Assembly (NCBI GenBank): GCA_030141605.1
Contig: JAQGDQ010000075.1
Location: 499,501-563,500 of the forward strand
DNA: 64,000 bases
From: Tubiluchus corallicola
Lineage: Eukaryota > Priapulida > Priapulimorpha > Priapulimorphida > Tubiluchidae
Direction: 5' to 3'
Of this stretch, positions 15,568 through 35,396 are shown one piece after another (the stretch's first letter is position 1; each line of letters opens with the position of its first letter). The notes under the pieces are model-generated. The model did no database searches and had not been told where the DNA came from. It was given only the letters and a program-made list of their open reading frames with translations. Made by a program: the position numbers and the translations under genes.

Positions 15568-15769
15568 TTGTGAAATGTATTACAAGTTGATATAAATGTG
15601 GCTTTTGTCCTTCAATTCAGTAGTGATTCAAGGTCGAACAAAGTCACTAGAATTTTTTTTTGACATTTGAGCCAAATTTTACAACGCACAAGAAATAAGT
15701 CGCCCTCACACGTAAATATTAATCTGTGAAGTTTGAATTTTGCAAATTGGTCGCCAATTGCATTGGTGC

Positions 15770-16640
15770 CATTGCACAACATGTTCCAGTATTATATAAC
15801 AACATGTCAAACGTATTATATAAAATGCTTGAACTAAGAACATTTAGCGAGTGTTGTTTTTCTGGGTCAGTATGCGGGTATTCAACATTTTTGAGTAGGT
15901 ATTAAGGTGGGTTTTAAGAAAAAGCAAGTTAACTATGGTATATGTTATACTAGTTAAATTACTTGTCATATGGTTATTTGTCATGATACCTGGTTACATG
16001 GTACCGGGTTATTTGTCATAATATCATGGTACCTGGTTACATCATGTTGTGCCGTGATTGGATTGTTATGCATCTTTTGGTCAAATATATTATGTAAAAT
16101 GCTAGAAATTCTAATATTTAAGGATTGTTATTTCAATGGGTCAATAGGCAGACTGGAGGAACCAAGTTAACTACGTATAATGTAAAAAAAATATTTTGTT
16201 TTATTTAAATTTTACTTGCATTATAAAAAGTATCATCATCACATCACAGTAGTGATAATTTATTACACCATGACTCGCCGTGATTAGATTGTTATGCATC
16301 ATTTGATTTAGACGTATTATATAAAGTGATTATTATTATATGAGTACGAATATTTAATGACTGTTGATTCCTTGGGTCAATAGCCAGGTTTCTATCAAGA
16401 TATTTAGTTAGTGAGAGGAAGCAAGTTAACTGTACTATATTTTGGTTTAGTTAAAATACTTTTTACATCCTAGTCATCATCATAGCATAGTAGTGACCAT
16501 TTATCGTTACACCATTTGTGGAGTATGATTAGATGTTACACGTCATTTAATCAAATGCACTAAAATGCTATCACTTTATGAGTATTTTGTTTCACTGGGT
16601 CAGAATGCTGGTTTTGATCATGATTTTTATCTAGTGAGCC
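15770..16640 (+). repeat. Diverged tandem array, units about 225-265 bp
   Basis: Recurring landmarks are tgatt(g/a)gattgttatgcat at about 16055, 16281 and, degraded, 16526; a cgtattatataaaatg-type block; a (t/a)gggtca block; and a gcaagttaact block. They recur in the same order three to four times, spaced about 226, 245 and 263 bp. Confidence 0.65.
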
Positions 16641-19600
16641 GGCAAACAGTCCCAGAACAGTAGGCCTATGTTTTTCGTCAGCTGAACGTTCGGCACTTTC
16701 GGCACTAATATTCCCAGAAAGATAGTTGTGATGGCTCCAGTTATGTTCTAAGAACATTCCCAAGTATATTTCAAGGACATATGTTAGTATTCCGGGAATA
16801 TTCTCAAAACATTACTTTCATTCCCTTATACATTAACGTTACATTTGTTGTTTCCTGTCTAACATTCTATAAACATCCACAGTAGATAAACTCGACGTTT
16901 CAAATCATTTATAATACCGTATTCTTCGTATGCTTCTAATGTTACATTTCTGTTACCAGTATATGCTGTACTTAACTGTCTTAATTTTCCAAGCCAGAAT
17001 CTTGGCACGCTGCTTTTACACTATTGTTCCCTTGGTCACTTATTACACTTTACAGTTATCACTCTCAAATAAGCATGTGAAAATGAAAGGCTTGTATTTG
17101 AAAATACATCACAAGACTTTTTTACAATCTTTTTTTTCATTTACACATTATGTAATTGATGGTTACATCATGCAACTACAGTATTACCAAATGAATCTTG
17201 TAGCAAAAGTCTGTTCACAAGTTATGTAAAGGTATTAATCAACAATTTACATTCAAATGGTATGTAGTCTTTGTTGTTAATCATGAGAATATTAGGCAAG
17301 AGATTCTTGCAACTTTTGTGTCATTACGTTTCCTTCTTCCATTTTACCATGGTAATAAATGCAAATTAAAAAATGTAAATAAAAAATTGGAATAAAAAAA
17401 TAGCAGACAGATTTTACATAGAACTTTTACCAACCAATTGAGTTTTTTTACAGAAGCAAAACGACATTAAACTAAACTAAATTAAGCGGTCGGTACCTCT
17501 GACCTCTGACTAGGTTTAATGTAATAACATTTTCAGAAATCAGAAAATGACTCTATGCTATTTCCACGAGAGTGCGGTAAAGTCTAAACTTACACAATCT
17601 AGATCTAGAAACACATATATAAATGTCAAAACAAACAATACCATAAAGAAACAGAGTGAAAGAACGAGAGACGGAGTTAATTAAGGAAGGGTGGGGAAAG
17701 AAAAATCCCCTTTAAAAGTCTAGCGAAGGCAAAAAAATTAAAAAATAAATAGGTTACCCAAGTAAAATGTTAGTGTTCTAACAAAAATCTTTAAAACATA
17801 TTTACAGACAAAAAAATGTGCAAGGGTTAACTAAAAACGTGTCATTCTTACTTTTAGGTCTTTACCAGATGTAATGTTATCAAGTCTATATAAAGTATTC
17901 GTGCCAATATTAATAGCTGAACTTTTGATGAGAAAATGTAATGAGATCACTCATAAGGTTTGCTCACTCTTCCAGCACTGATGAAAACGCAAAGTGAGCA
18001 ATATTGCATCTCGGCAAGCAAGTTCCTCTCAAGGCAAACAGTGGTCGTTGTTGTTGCGATCTATGCCTGTTGGGGATTAGTGAGCTGGCTAACATAATAC
18101 GCCCATTAGGAGGGTTTTGTTTTGCCTGAGTGTCGATCCTAGTGTTTGGTTGCTGTTTGTACAGTTTAGAACTGCTGGTGAATATAGCCTATTACATATA
18201 TATCAATTATTGCAAAAAATAAAATTATACATTAATGTACATAATTACTCTTGTCGTATCTCATTAATAAAATTCATTATAACATCGTTGTTGTTACCAG
18301 ATGTTAATAAAGATTTTACTACTACTACTACCATTTATCGTTACACGGAGTGACGCTAACCAAGTTTTTGTCGAAGTTTTCAGAGTTGGATGTAACATGT
18401 TTTCTGTCGTTAATTAAAGATTTTATTTATTTGTGTACTTAATTTCAGTTAAAGTACTTGTAATTTCGTATTCATCATTATGCCATGATAGTGATCATAT
18501 TCAATGCATCAGATTGTCCTAAAGCAACAACCTGTTAAGCTACTTTTATGAATATTAATGTATCTCAACATTCCTTTTCTTGACATTTAAATTCTAGTCA
18601 AACGATATAAAATTGACTAACTTTTTCGTTCTCAGCCTTTTATTCGATGACAAGATTTATTAATCTATTGCGAACATATGTGACACCATGGCTAAAGCAT
18701 TTACAACCTAGATGTAGACCTAGTGTACTAATCAGTAAACACGTTCAACACAAAGTAAAGTAACAAGGTTTTGGAACAAAAACCTTCAGAAACATTTAGC
18801 GTTTCTGAGATGTTTGGTGTAAACCCTATTAGAGAAGAAAAAGCATAAAATTTTCTACAAATTGTTTGACACACATAAGAAACATCACGAAAATTGGTGC
18901 AGTATTAAAACTGCGTTGCTACTACATTTCCTTATCTTTTGAAGTTGGAGGAAAGTTCCAGAGTTTTTCGATGTCAAAACGTTCCTTTAGCCATCACATG
19001 AATACCCTGCAAAAGTTGGTTGCGTTTGCCGTGCATCTAGTTCATCTTTACTCAGTAGCCAATATGTTTCAAGCTTACCTTTCCCCTAAATAAACAAAGT
19101 GGTTATTAAATTGGCATGTTATTTTAACCCAACTTTTCAATTGACGTTAAACATATTGGTCTATTGCTCCGCCTCCGCTGTAACGTGAGCACACTCAGCG
19201 GCATTCGGGAAACACAGGTCACGCTGGACAACAAATGTCTAAACTGAACTAAACAACATGACCGTCACAACTAATGTCTTATCAGCAGATAAACTGATTG
19301 CACTTTTTCATAAACATAAATTTGCAGAGTAGCAGCTATTTTTGCACGAAATAAACACTTCAAGTAGCCAAAAAAAAGATTTTTCAATTTAAGCAGAATA
19401 CAGAGATGAGGTTTCAAAGCACTACAAAATATAGAGACATAAGTATTTTAAAGAAACTAAGCCGGTTAGCCTTGCTTTGCAATAAATGGGCAACAAAATA
19501 TATTTACGAAAGTCCCTTTTGCCATTGAATATACGAACACATCATACCTGCGACGTATTTTTCTAATTTTAAGTAATCAGGTGGGCGTTCGCAAGCTTTT

Positions 19601-20253
19601 ATCCACTTTTTGCATTTTTTCAACAGTTTGTTAGACTATAGAAATGTAAATTTAATTATTTTTAAACGATCTTGCCCAAGTTATGTAAGTCATAAGCCCC
19701 AATGGCACCTTTTAATTATGATTATAGCCAGCCAGCAAAATAGCATAAAATTGGCTATTTCAGGATACAAATTTTAGTTGATATATAACATAACTTTTGA
19801 CCACATATTAATTAATTTGGACTATGAAGATCTTATTGAGGCATATAAAAACTGACCAGAAAAGAAAACATTTTGCCTGAATGTGAATTCCTATGAGTGT
19901 GCTGGCTTACCACATAATCCTGACAGTTGTCACGTATTCCCGTAGATGAGTTCAACTCTGCCGCTGGGCTTCAACTATAGCTAACTGGCCATTCCTACAA
20001 CCTGCGCAAACCTACTTAGAAGTGCTCAGGCTGTATTTTTACATGCATGTTAACCTTGAATCATTTATACCTGCCAACTTGGGTCTAATATAAAGTTATA
20101 AATTGCATTGTCACCTCTGTTCAAGTAGGCCATTTTACATTTGCGATCATTAAAGCAGCGTCATATGATCGACCTAATTAGCCTCGTTAAGTTAATTTGT
20201 ATTTTTTAAAGTTAATGCTGGTCTTTATCTAGCTTGCAAGGTCGTACATTAAA
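16641..20253. other. Intergenic, no gene recognised
   Basis: AT-rich sequence with short frames only. It contains a retroposon-like 3' tail near 18300. Confidence 0.4.
18250..18332 (+). mobile_element. Retroposon 3' tail with (ACT)n end
   Basis: The sequence gttaataaagattttactactactacc has an AATAAA-like end followed by ACT repeats. It resembles the end of the nested LINE at 45846 (aataaatatactactactac). The body upstream is not recognisable. Confidence 0.4.
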
Positions 20254-27076
<6,823 letters not shown>

Positions 27077-27091
27077 TTTACTGACTAACAA

Positions 27092-29269
27092 ATGACGAAT
27101 GAATTTTGAGAAATGTTGATATTAAATGACTTCAAAACAAATCACTTTAAAGCAGATGTTGCGACCACAGTTTGTAGTGTAATTTATTATTAACAGGAGC
27201 ACATCTGAAAAACCAAGTGTCCTCTTAATTGGCTTCATTCACCCTGATGCATTCGTATACTAACGCCATTTCTATTACTAGCGTGAGTGTTGGATTCATC
27301 GCACTAGCCAAATGAACTCACAATCATGCGTCAATAACCTGCTTCTTGCTCAAAAGACAGTTCTACGCATGAGATGATACATAATGCGAAACGCGTCATC
27401 TGGATTGACAGGCTTAGTTAATGAAGCTTTTATAATGAAATGCTGAAAAGAACCGTGCTGTCACAATTATAAAAAAGCAGATTTATTTTTATACACTTAT
27501 ATATTTTATTACACTTAAAATGACATTATACCAGTGAGTCACAAATAATTATCACCACGAGACCCAGGCACAACTTGACCCCTACACTTATGACCCACCA
27601 CCATCATGACAACTTTCATGTGCTGGGGCCGTCTTAATTTTAGTCAGTAGTAAATTACATTTGCAAATTGCTGTTAACCATTTCCTTATGGAGCACGAAT
27701 ATGTACAATTGTTGGTTTGATGTAGGGAAACTTCGTTCTAACCACGTAAATGAAACATGCTACACGTGAACAAGTTTTGCAGCAAAACAGACTTTGCGTT
27801 TCGAATCAGCAATTTGATTCATCATCGGAAGTTCTGAAGAAATATAATTTGATGAAATCTGCATAGACATGCTTAAACATTAAACAGCTATTAGTAAACT
27901 TCACATACATGACAACAATGCAAACTGACGCAAAATTGATCTCAAAATCCAAATTACAAACAACTATTAATAACAGTAAACTTTATTTAAAGGCAACATA
28001 CAAAAAATACACTATACACACAACATATACTAGGCTAGCTGGTTATGGTCTGCACTTTGCAATTTAGGATACATTGCTTTTGTATGTAAAGTTTACTTAC
28101 TAATAGGTATTGTTTACACTGTAAGTTCTTCATTTTGATTCCAAATGCAATGCTAACATTCATGTAAATATTGTCATGTGTTCAAGTTGCTACTAATCGA
28201 AGGCATTGTCAGTGTTTCTTGTAAAAGTTATATTGCAAAAAATGTGATATTATTAGTGCTTTTGGTTTTGCGATTATTTTTTTGTCAATTTGCATTGTAG
28301 TTATGTATGTGAGAGATATTAATAGTTGTATAGGCATGTCTTTGTATATGTCACACTCTCAAATTGTATTTTCCATTTTTTCAAGACCTCTGTTGAAGAA
28401 CCAAGTTGATGATTCGAAACTTCAGATCTAATAAAAAAGCTGTTATGTTGCAAACTTTATTCACGTGCGCCGTGTGCTTCAATTTATGTACAATTATAAT
28501 AGGTTTGCAATGTTGTTATAATATTCTAAAATTGTTAATTTTATTTTTAATTTATAAACGGCACACATAAATACAAGTTTTAGTTTTTGAAAAATCAACA
28601 AGAGAAAACATGTGTTTTTTAACAACAGTTGTCCAGAATAATACTTTTCCCTACATCTAAGCCTAAAATCGTGCGAGGAGCTAAAAATGACAAAAAATTG
28701 GTCCCATCGAACCATAGACTTGAAATTGTGAAAATTATTATAATATGAGTAATGAGTAGTCATAAAATTATTTCAATTATGTGAGTACAAGGGATTTTAT
28801 TGCCGCAATCTTACCAAATTGCAGAATCATTAATTTTTATGTTTTCACAAGACGTCCATATTTTTCACTAAAACTGTCACTTTTCGTATCTATGTATAGC
28901 CTTGCGGATAATTTACAAGGTACTTAAATCTGTTCGTGGATTAAGATCTGCTTGCTCTAAATTTGTAGGCAAAACTACTTTGTAGTCAGTACAATTTTAC
29001 AGTATTGACGTTTTGACTGATATAGTTACTAATATAAACCCTGAGTATCGATTTTGTAAAACATAGATACTACAAAACATATTTTATATAAATTATAATA
29101 GCCAAACACGTTGTTTACTCTGTAGCAGTCAATTCGGTAATGTCAAATTTTTGTTCAAAATAACATCACTACCGGCTTCCTAAGCAGAAATGCGGAAAGA
29201 TGCATGCTGAGCTGATGCCAAACTTGGACACTTCCTGGCATTTTTGTTTCAAAAGAAGACAAGATTGAA
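27092..29269. other. Upstream region of the guanylate cyclase, no gene recognised
   Basis: The promoter and 5' UTR of the minus-strand cyclase should lie here, but no clear core element or exon was recognised. Confidence 0.35.
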
Positions 29270-29580
29270 ACAGAATATTAGGAACAACAAAAAGATATGA
29301 CATGGGTTACACAATTGAAAGAAGATGCGCATTTAACACTACTTTACAGAGTTGAAAACTAATCTTCAAAATGTACGTAATATTGTTCCATCAATTCATT
29401 ATCATCGTGTTACTTTTCTTTCACTGTAATTATCTCACTTATTCGTCGCTATTAATTTTTTTTCTAATTTTCTTTATTTAACTTTTTTGTGATTTTATTG
29501 TAAATGTGCGATGTTGTATTTCCTGAAATAATCTTTGGTTTGCAATAAGAAATAACAAATCAAATCAAATCAAATCAAAC
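29270..29580 (+). mobile_element. LINE 3' UTR remnant with (AAATC)n tail
   Basis: A T-rich stretch ends in gcaataagaaataac and then caaat repeats (caaatcaaatcaaatcaaatc). The LINE at 32913 has a related tail (aattaaatcaaaatcaaatc). No coding part remains. Confidence 0.5.
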
Positions 29581-29971
29581 AACTCCAGTTTGCGTTCTCA
29601 TCTCATAGATATTAACACCGCTAAAGTATGAGTGTAATACAGGGACGTGCTTTATATAAGAAATTAATATGTTTTTGATAAGACATTAACCTCGGTAATG
29701 TAGCATTTGAGGTGCTGAGAGGACAATTTATTCAGGTCTAGGCATCATGTCCTGAACAGACCACCTACGCATTCGCATCGGTGTCACAGGTGTAACGGCC
29801 TAAACGGACAAAGCTAATTAGACAAATCGTGTTTCCTGAAATTGACGTCTTATAAGCTCGTTAGAAACACAACGTCCAATTATTCGCGTCAAAATACGTT
29901 GTTGATAAACTGGATTCAGTCAATAATATCAGTGTTGAAGGTTGTGCGTGCCTTATGCACTTTTCGAGCGA

Positions 29972-30052
29972 ACCACCCTGCTACACGTATGCTAGGCTGT
30001 TAAGTAATGAATCCTTTGAAGCTAAGCAACAGGGTTCCGACTCGTTTAGAGT
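29972..30052 (+). pseudogene. 5S rRNA-like fragment (pseudogene or SINE head)
   Basis: accaccctgctacacg matches 5S rRNA ACCACCCTGAACACG, and tttgaagctaagcaacaggg matches the internal promoter region (GGAAGCTAAGCAGGG) with a 2-base insertion. The middle is diverged and both ends are missing. Confidence 0.55.
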
Positions 30053-30989
30053 CATTATAATTACCTGATATTATAATTACCATGCAAATCTTCTGCACTA
30101 ATGAATGCCGTCAGATGAAATCAATTCGAATCTTAAGTGACTTTGTTGCCTATAAAATTTAGAATGTAAGTACGTAAGTATCTTTACTTATCGCATTTTT
30201 ACAGTAAAAACACAGTGCATGAAACAATAATGTGATACAATGTAACAAAATTATTATGATGATTAGTATATTGGAGATATGATGTTAAACTGATGGGTGA
30301 AAAGGTGGCGAAGAACTAAAAGTTATCAAGGTCAAGTAAGTGTTGTACCCTGTAAGTAATGTTGCTATTAGTAATTATTTATGTGCGCTATTGTCAAAAA
30401 GAAACTTTCAGAATTAAGTGTGATAAAAATTTGTGTAAGGAGCCTTACTAAGTTACTTAAGTAAATAAAGCATTGGTTAGTGTACTAAGATGGAACTTAG
30501 GTTTAAATGTAGGTTTAAATTTTAACATACATAATAAGCACATATACACACACATATACATACATAATATATATTAAATTAATATATACACATACTTATG
30601 AAGATAAGTAGACAGAGAGAAAAACCTTACATCTCAGCTTTCATTCACATGATAGTACTGCATACTACACATTTCAAATATGGCATCTAAATTGTCATAA
30701 GACGTCTATCTGCCATAAAATTTTACATTATTATACATATAATATAATTATAATAATATATGATATATAATAATAATATATATATATATATATTATACAT
30801 ACACATATTCATACATACACACACATACGTACATACATATGCATAGTAGAAGGAAAAGACCAAAACTATTAAGACTGACAGGCGATTGGGGTATAGACTC
30901 TCAACACGCAATACAATTTCAAAAGTTAGAAGTGCAATGTTATGCATAAAAATATCGGTATAGCAATCTATAAAAAAATCATTATAAGT
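30053..30989. other. Intergenic, AT/CA-rich low-complexity sequence
   Basis: It includes irregular ATAC/TA runs at about 30535-30600 and 30725-30845. No gene is seen. Confidence 0.5.
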
Positions 30990-31990
30990 TTTCACTGTAA
31001 GTCGGGGTCTAAACTTTCAGCATAGATAATAAGTGAGACTTTGTCATTCATATATTGACAGACAGGTAAAAATGGGACAGTATTGTAATAAATGTAGTTT
31101 CTTAAGTTTAAGTTAATTGGAAAGAAGTAGTATAAGATTTTGTTCCAAAGACTAGTTATATAGAGAAATGTTTGTTTTAATAATTTGAAACAAGATAATT
31201 GAGTGATTTGATTTTGAAATCCTGGAGAGTAGAACGCTAAATTCGTGGGCCTTGGCACTCGAATGAACGTTGAGCTTTGTTTGTATTGAATTTTTTGACA
31301 CTATATGTGCTGCTTCTGCAAAATAAGTTTGGTAGTTATGCAAAGCTGACGGTTCGCTCAAGTATCCATTGAATAGTTTTGGTAGATTATTATTATTAAA
31401 TTTAAACACAAATTCGGCCATTTCTAGGTTATACATATTAGTTATTTTTAAAGTTCTTATCATAATACTGGGTTGCACGGTCCCTGAAACCAGCAAAGTA
31501 GACAGCTTCTACAATTTTGTTTTGAGGTACAACAACATTCTGTACGATAGTTTTGTTGACAGATCCCAAGTAAGTATTCCACATTGTAAGGAAAAACTAG
31601 CCCATAATATATTAATTTTAGAGTTTGCGTATCTAGGTAATGCCGAAGTTTGAAAAATAATCCCGTTTTATTTTACTAATTTTACATGTTATGTGTTTTA
31701 TGTGGGTACTCTAGTTAAGGTTCTTATCGATGAAAATACCCGGATATTTTGTCATTGGATCGACTAATACTTATATTATTAATATTAATTCGAAAATTAT
31801 CTACATCAGAATTTGATTTTCGAATGGAAAAGAGAATAAACTTAGTTTTTTGATAATTTAATGTTTATTTATTTGCTTTTAGCCAAGTATCAATTTCCTT
31901 TAATTGTTGATTAATAGAATTTTGAAGATTATTAATATCAGATCCAGCCACAAATAAGTTAGTATCATCGGTAAACATTCGTGTATCAAT
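30990..31990 (-). mobile_element. Decayed LINE: reverse-transcriptase end
   Basis: On the minus strand the sequence reads FTDDTNLFVAGSDINNLQNS near 31970-31900, a catalytic-site region with Tyr-Ala-Asp-Asp changed to Phe-Thr-Asp-Asp. Further on, LPKLFNGY and ALHNYQT fit the C-terminal part of CR1-like elements. Stops and frameshifts break the frame. Confidence 0.7.
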
Positions 31991-32149
31991 CATGTTAGTA
32001 CAATCGGGGATTACCAGATTCATCATGATCAGATTTTGTTACAGACCAATTTACTGTAGAAAGTTCATCATTGCTAATTCGCCCTGCATCTCTAGCAGTA
32101 GCTAAAAATTGCCTTAAATCTCTAGATAATATTTTACAAAGTGCTTAAG

Positions 32150-32690
32150 CGACAAATATTTGTTAGCATTAAAAATATACAACAGCTCTTTCTTAACTAT
32201 ATCATCATTGCCAATATTTTACTTATGAATGTAAGTCTAGAAGAGTGAAACCACATAAAATTTCCAACAATGCAATACAAGGTTTATAGGATGAACCAGT
32301 TGCAGTTTTGAGGACATCATAGTACAAGTCATTGAATGATTTCAACTAACCAAACACTAGCGCTGTACAAAATAACATATAGTACAAATGTCTTAAACAG
32401 CTGTATAATAGTTGCCATTCTCATTCCTTTGTATTTAAAACACAGTTGTTTAATTCGTGTACATTTGTACCGTGCACTTTTCCTAACTATACTGGGATGA
32501 CAATCGAATTTCAGATTACTATCAATAGTAATACCCAGTACTGTACTATTTTGAACGTATTCAATTTCATTACAATCAATTTTTAATTGAGGAAAAAATA
32601 TTATCTACTAAGTTTTGCGCGGACCCCATGATCATAACTTCGTTTTGTTCCTATTACGGTTGACTTCCATTTTTTGCACCATAGATGTAA
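32150..32690 (-). mobile_element. Second decayed LINE fragment
   Basis: Its frame reads NSTVLGITIDSNLKFD and ATIIQLFKTFVL followed by VILYSASVW, the region after the catalytic YADD in non-LTR reverse transcriptases. It lies before the 30990-31990 fragment in minus-strand order but covers a later part of the protein, so it is a different element. Confidence 0.65.
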
Positions 32691-32763
32691 CTTACTACAA
32701 CAGATTTGCGCAGTATTACGACATGTATCAGAGTTTACTTTAGATACGTAAAATGTGCCATCG

Positions 32764-32912
<149 letters not shown>

Positions 32913-34355
32913 GATTTGATTTTGATTTAATTCTTTATTTCAAACATAAGTTCATAATATAAATTACATATATACAACATACAACATCATAAAAACAAAA
33001 AACCACTACAAACAAATCACACACAAACTTAGTTAAACATGAAAATTACAATAATAGTCTCCACCATTGCTGTCTTATGTGCGATGTAAATTTGGCATCG
33101 CTTACTAAAATTTTCTGGCACATTAAATTATCACTAGTATCAAATCTTTTCATTAAACTTAACACAGATTTTCTACGTAATACATCAAAATACATCACGT
33201 GAATTTCAACACTCATCTCACGAGCACTGTAATCATATGCATATCCGAAAAATAATCTTTTTGACACATTGTGCGCAATTTTAAGTTTTAAGATATTACC
33301 ATTATTAAAATGTCTCCAAGTAGACATGCAATAGAATGTATTACAGTAAGCATTAAATAGATATCTTTTAACATCAACAGAACAATAGCTGAATTTTCTA
33401 ATAAGTTGGTTTGTACGACAATAGTATAGGGATCTTTGATTAATAATGTCAAGGTCATCTCGGTTATCATTTGAAATAATATGTCCCAAATATTTTTCAT
33501 TATCACAGGTACGTAAAACATTATTATCTAGTTTGATGTTACCAAACATAAAATTTCTCATGATGTTTGAATTAACAGACATAAGTTTAGTTTTAGCTAC
33601 ATTAATTTTTATGTCATACTGTTCAGCATACAATTTATACACGTCTAGTAGTTGCTGTAGGGCCGTAATCGTTGTTGCTAACAAACAAACATCGTCAGCG
33701 TACATCAGGTGGTTCATAACCATGTTCGACACATTGCAACCAAGTTGGGTGGATGAAAGCTTAACACTTAGATCTTTAAAATAAAAATTAAAAAGAAATG
33801 GTGACATCTTGCCACCTTGGCGTACTCCATTTCCAATATTAAAAGTTGTAGACTGACTATGTCCCCACCTGACAGACATGCCTTGCTGCGTGTAATAAAA
33901 TGTGAGCAAGCGGATTACAATATTCGGGATTGAAGTCTTTGTGAGTTTAAGAAAAAGCTTGAAGAAATTAACCCTGTCAAATGCCTTTGATGCGTCGATA
34001 AAAACAATGTGAACAGAGCTATCACGACTAATGTAGTAGTCAATGATCTCCTTTAATGTGTTTATGCAAATTTCAGTGCCAAGTTTTTCTACATAGCCAA
34101 ACTGATTAGGAGTTGTTGGAATATACTGTTTGTATCTGTTAAGTAATAAAATTTCGAATATTTTGCTGGCAATAGAAGCTAGTGCAATTGGCCTATAGTT
34201 ATTTGCATCCGTAATATCTTTATTTTTATCCTTTACTAGAGGAATTAATACAGACATCATTAGCGATTCAGGAAGAAAGCCGTGAATCAAACAGGAGCTA
34301 AACAACAAGGATAAAAGAACCGGTAACATTGAGGAAGAATACTTAAAATACTTAA
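32913..34355 (-). mobile_element. 5'-truncated LINE with intact reverse-transcriptase frame
   Basis: The frame is open from about 34350 to a stop at 33046 and covers most of a non-LTR reverse transcriptase. It shows NYRPIALASIASKIFE, VFIDASKAFDRVNF, GVRQGGKMSPFLFNFYF and the catalytic MYADDVCLLA (about 33690-33705), then KYLGHIISND. The endonuclease half is absent. The 3' end carries aaataaagaattaaatcaaa. GA microsatellite lies on both sides. The open frame and complete YADD suggest a recent insertion. Family is probably in the CR1/Jockey superclade, not settled. Confidence 0.88.
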
Positions 34356-34356
34356 C

Positions 34357-34359
<3 letters not shown>

Positions 34360-34447
<88 letters not shown>
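34360..34447. repeat. (GA)n microsatellite at LINE 5' end
   Basis: Pure GA run directly before the truncated 5' end of the LINE. Frames running through it (poly Ser-Leu) are not protein. Confidence 0.97.
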
Positions 34448-34450
<3 letters not shown>

Positions 34451-35348
34451 TTGTAGTTAAGACGCGTTGCTGTGCTACACTTACCTGCGCATGCGCATAG
34501 CGAAACTGTGAAAAGGCTTATTGTTTTATTCAACTTAATTACAGATGTAAAATTCAGCACACTGCAAACCGTCAGATGGAATCCCAAATTCAAAGGCTTG
34601 CTACTCAGTTGGCTGTTTGCGACAAGACCGTAACCTAACTCATTATCTAGGCTAATGCCTTTAAGATGAGCCAGAAAACTGACATAAGTAGCCAGAATCA
34701 GCAGGGGGAAAGAAACCATCCAGTGTATGAATGAAAATGATTCATCCAACCTGTTCTCAGCAAAGTACAGTGATGCGTAGCTAGGCTATGCGTGCTTTGA
34801 CACGTACCTCCAAAACTGCTACCTGTATATTAATTAGTATTAGGCTGTAGAAACTACGAGCTTGTGGTCTGATCAATCTTGGTGGTCGCTTTTGCTTTTT
34901 TCCATATTCTATAGATTTCGTTTGCTCTGGGCAGCAAGGGAAAACATATTATAGTGAAGGAGAGATGAAATCTAAAATGTGTGGCGAAATAACTTGTCTG
35001 TGGGCTTCTTCAACATGGCAAAAACTACAAGGCATGAAGCCACGATTCCCACGAGGAAGCTCAACTCTCTACTGCATGGTTTGATAAGCTTTGGGTTTGG
35101 TTTGCAGGGTCGTTAGGGGAACCTTTTTGTAGATTAAATTAATACGGCTTTGACACCAGGATTTGGATGATAAACCCCATTACAAGACTTTTGTAATTGG
35201 AATGGCTAGTACAGATGAGTGCAGGGTAGCTTTTTCAACAACCCATAAGTTTTTTCTGGTCCTGGAGCAGAATTGGAATTTTTAGATTTCAAAACATTTC
35301 AAATGTCTCTTGGTCTTATTGAGTCCAACTGAGTTCTAGTCAAACGGA

Positions 35349-35396
<48 letters not shown>

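Noticed and set aside
34356-34749. N-terminal extension of the LINE frame upstream of the GA tract
   Set aside because: The extension runs through the microsatellite and has no LINE features; the element is truncated at about 34355.
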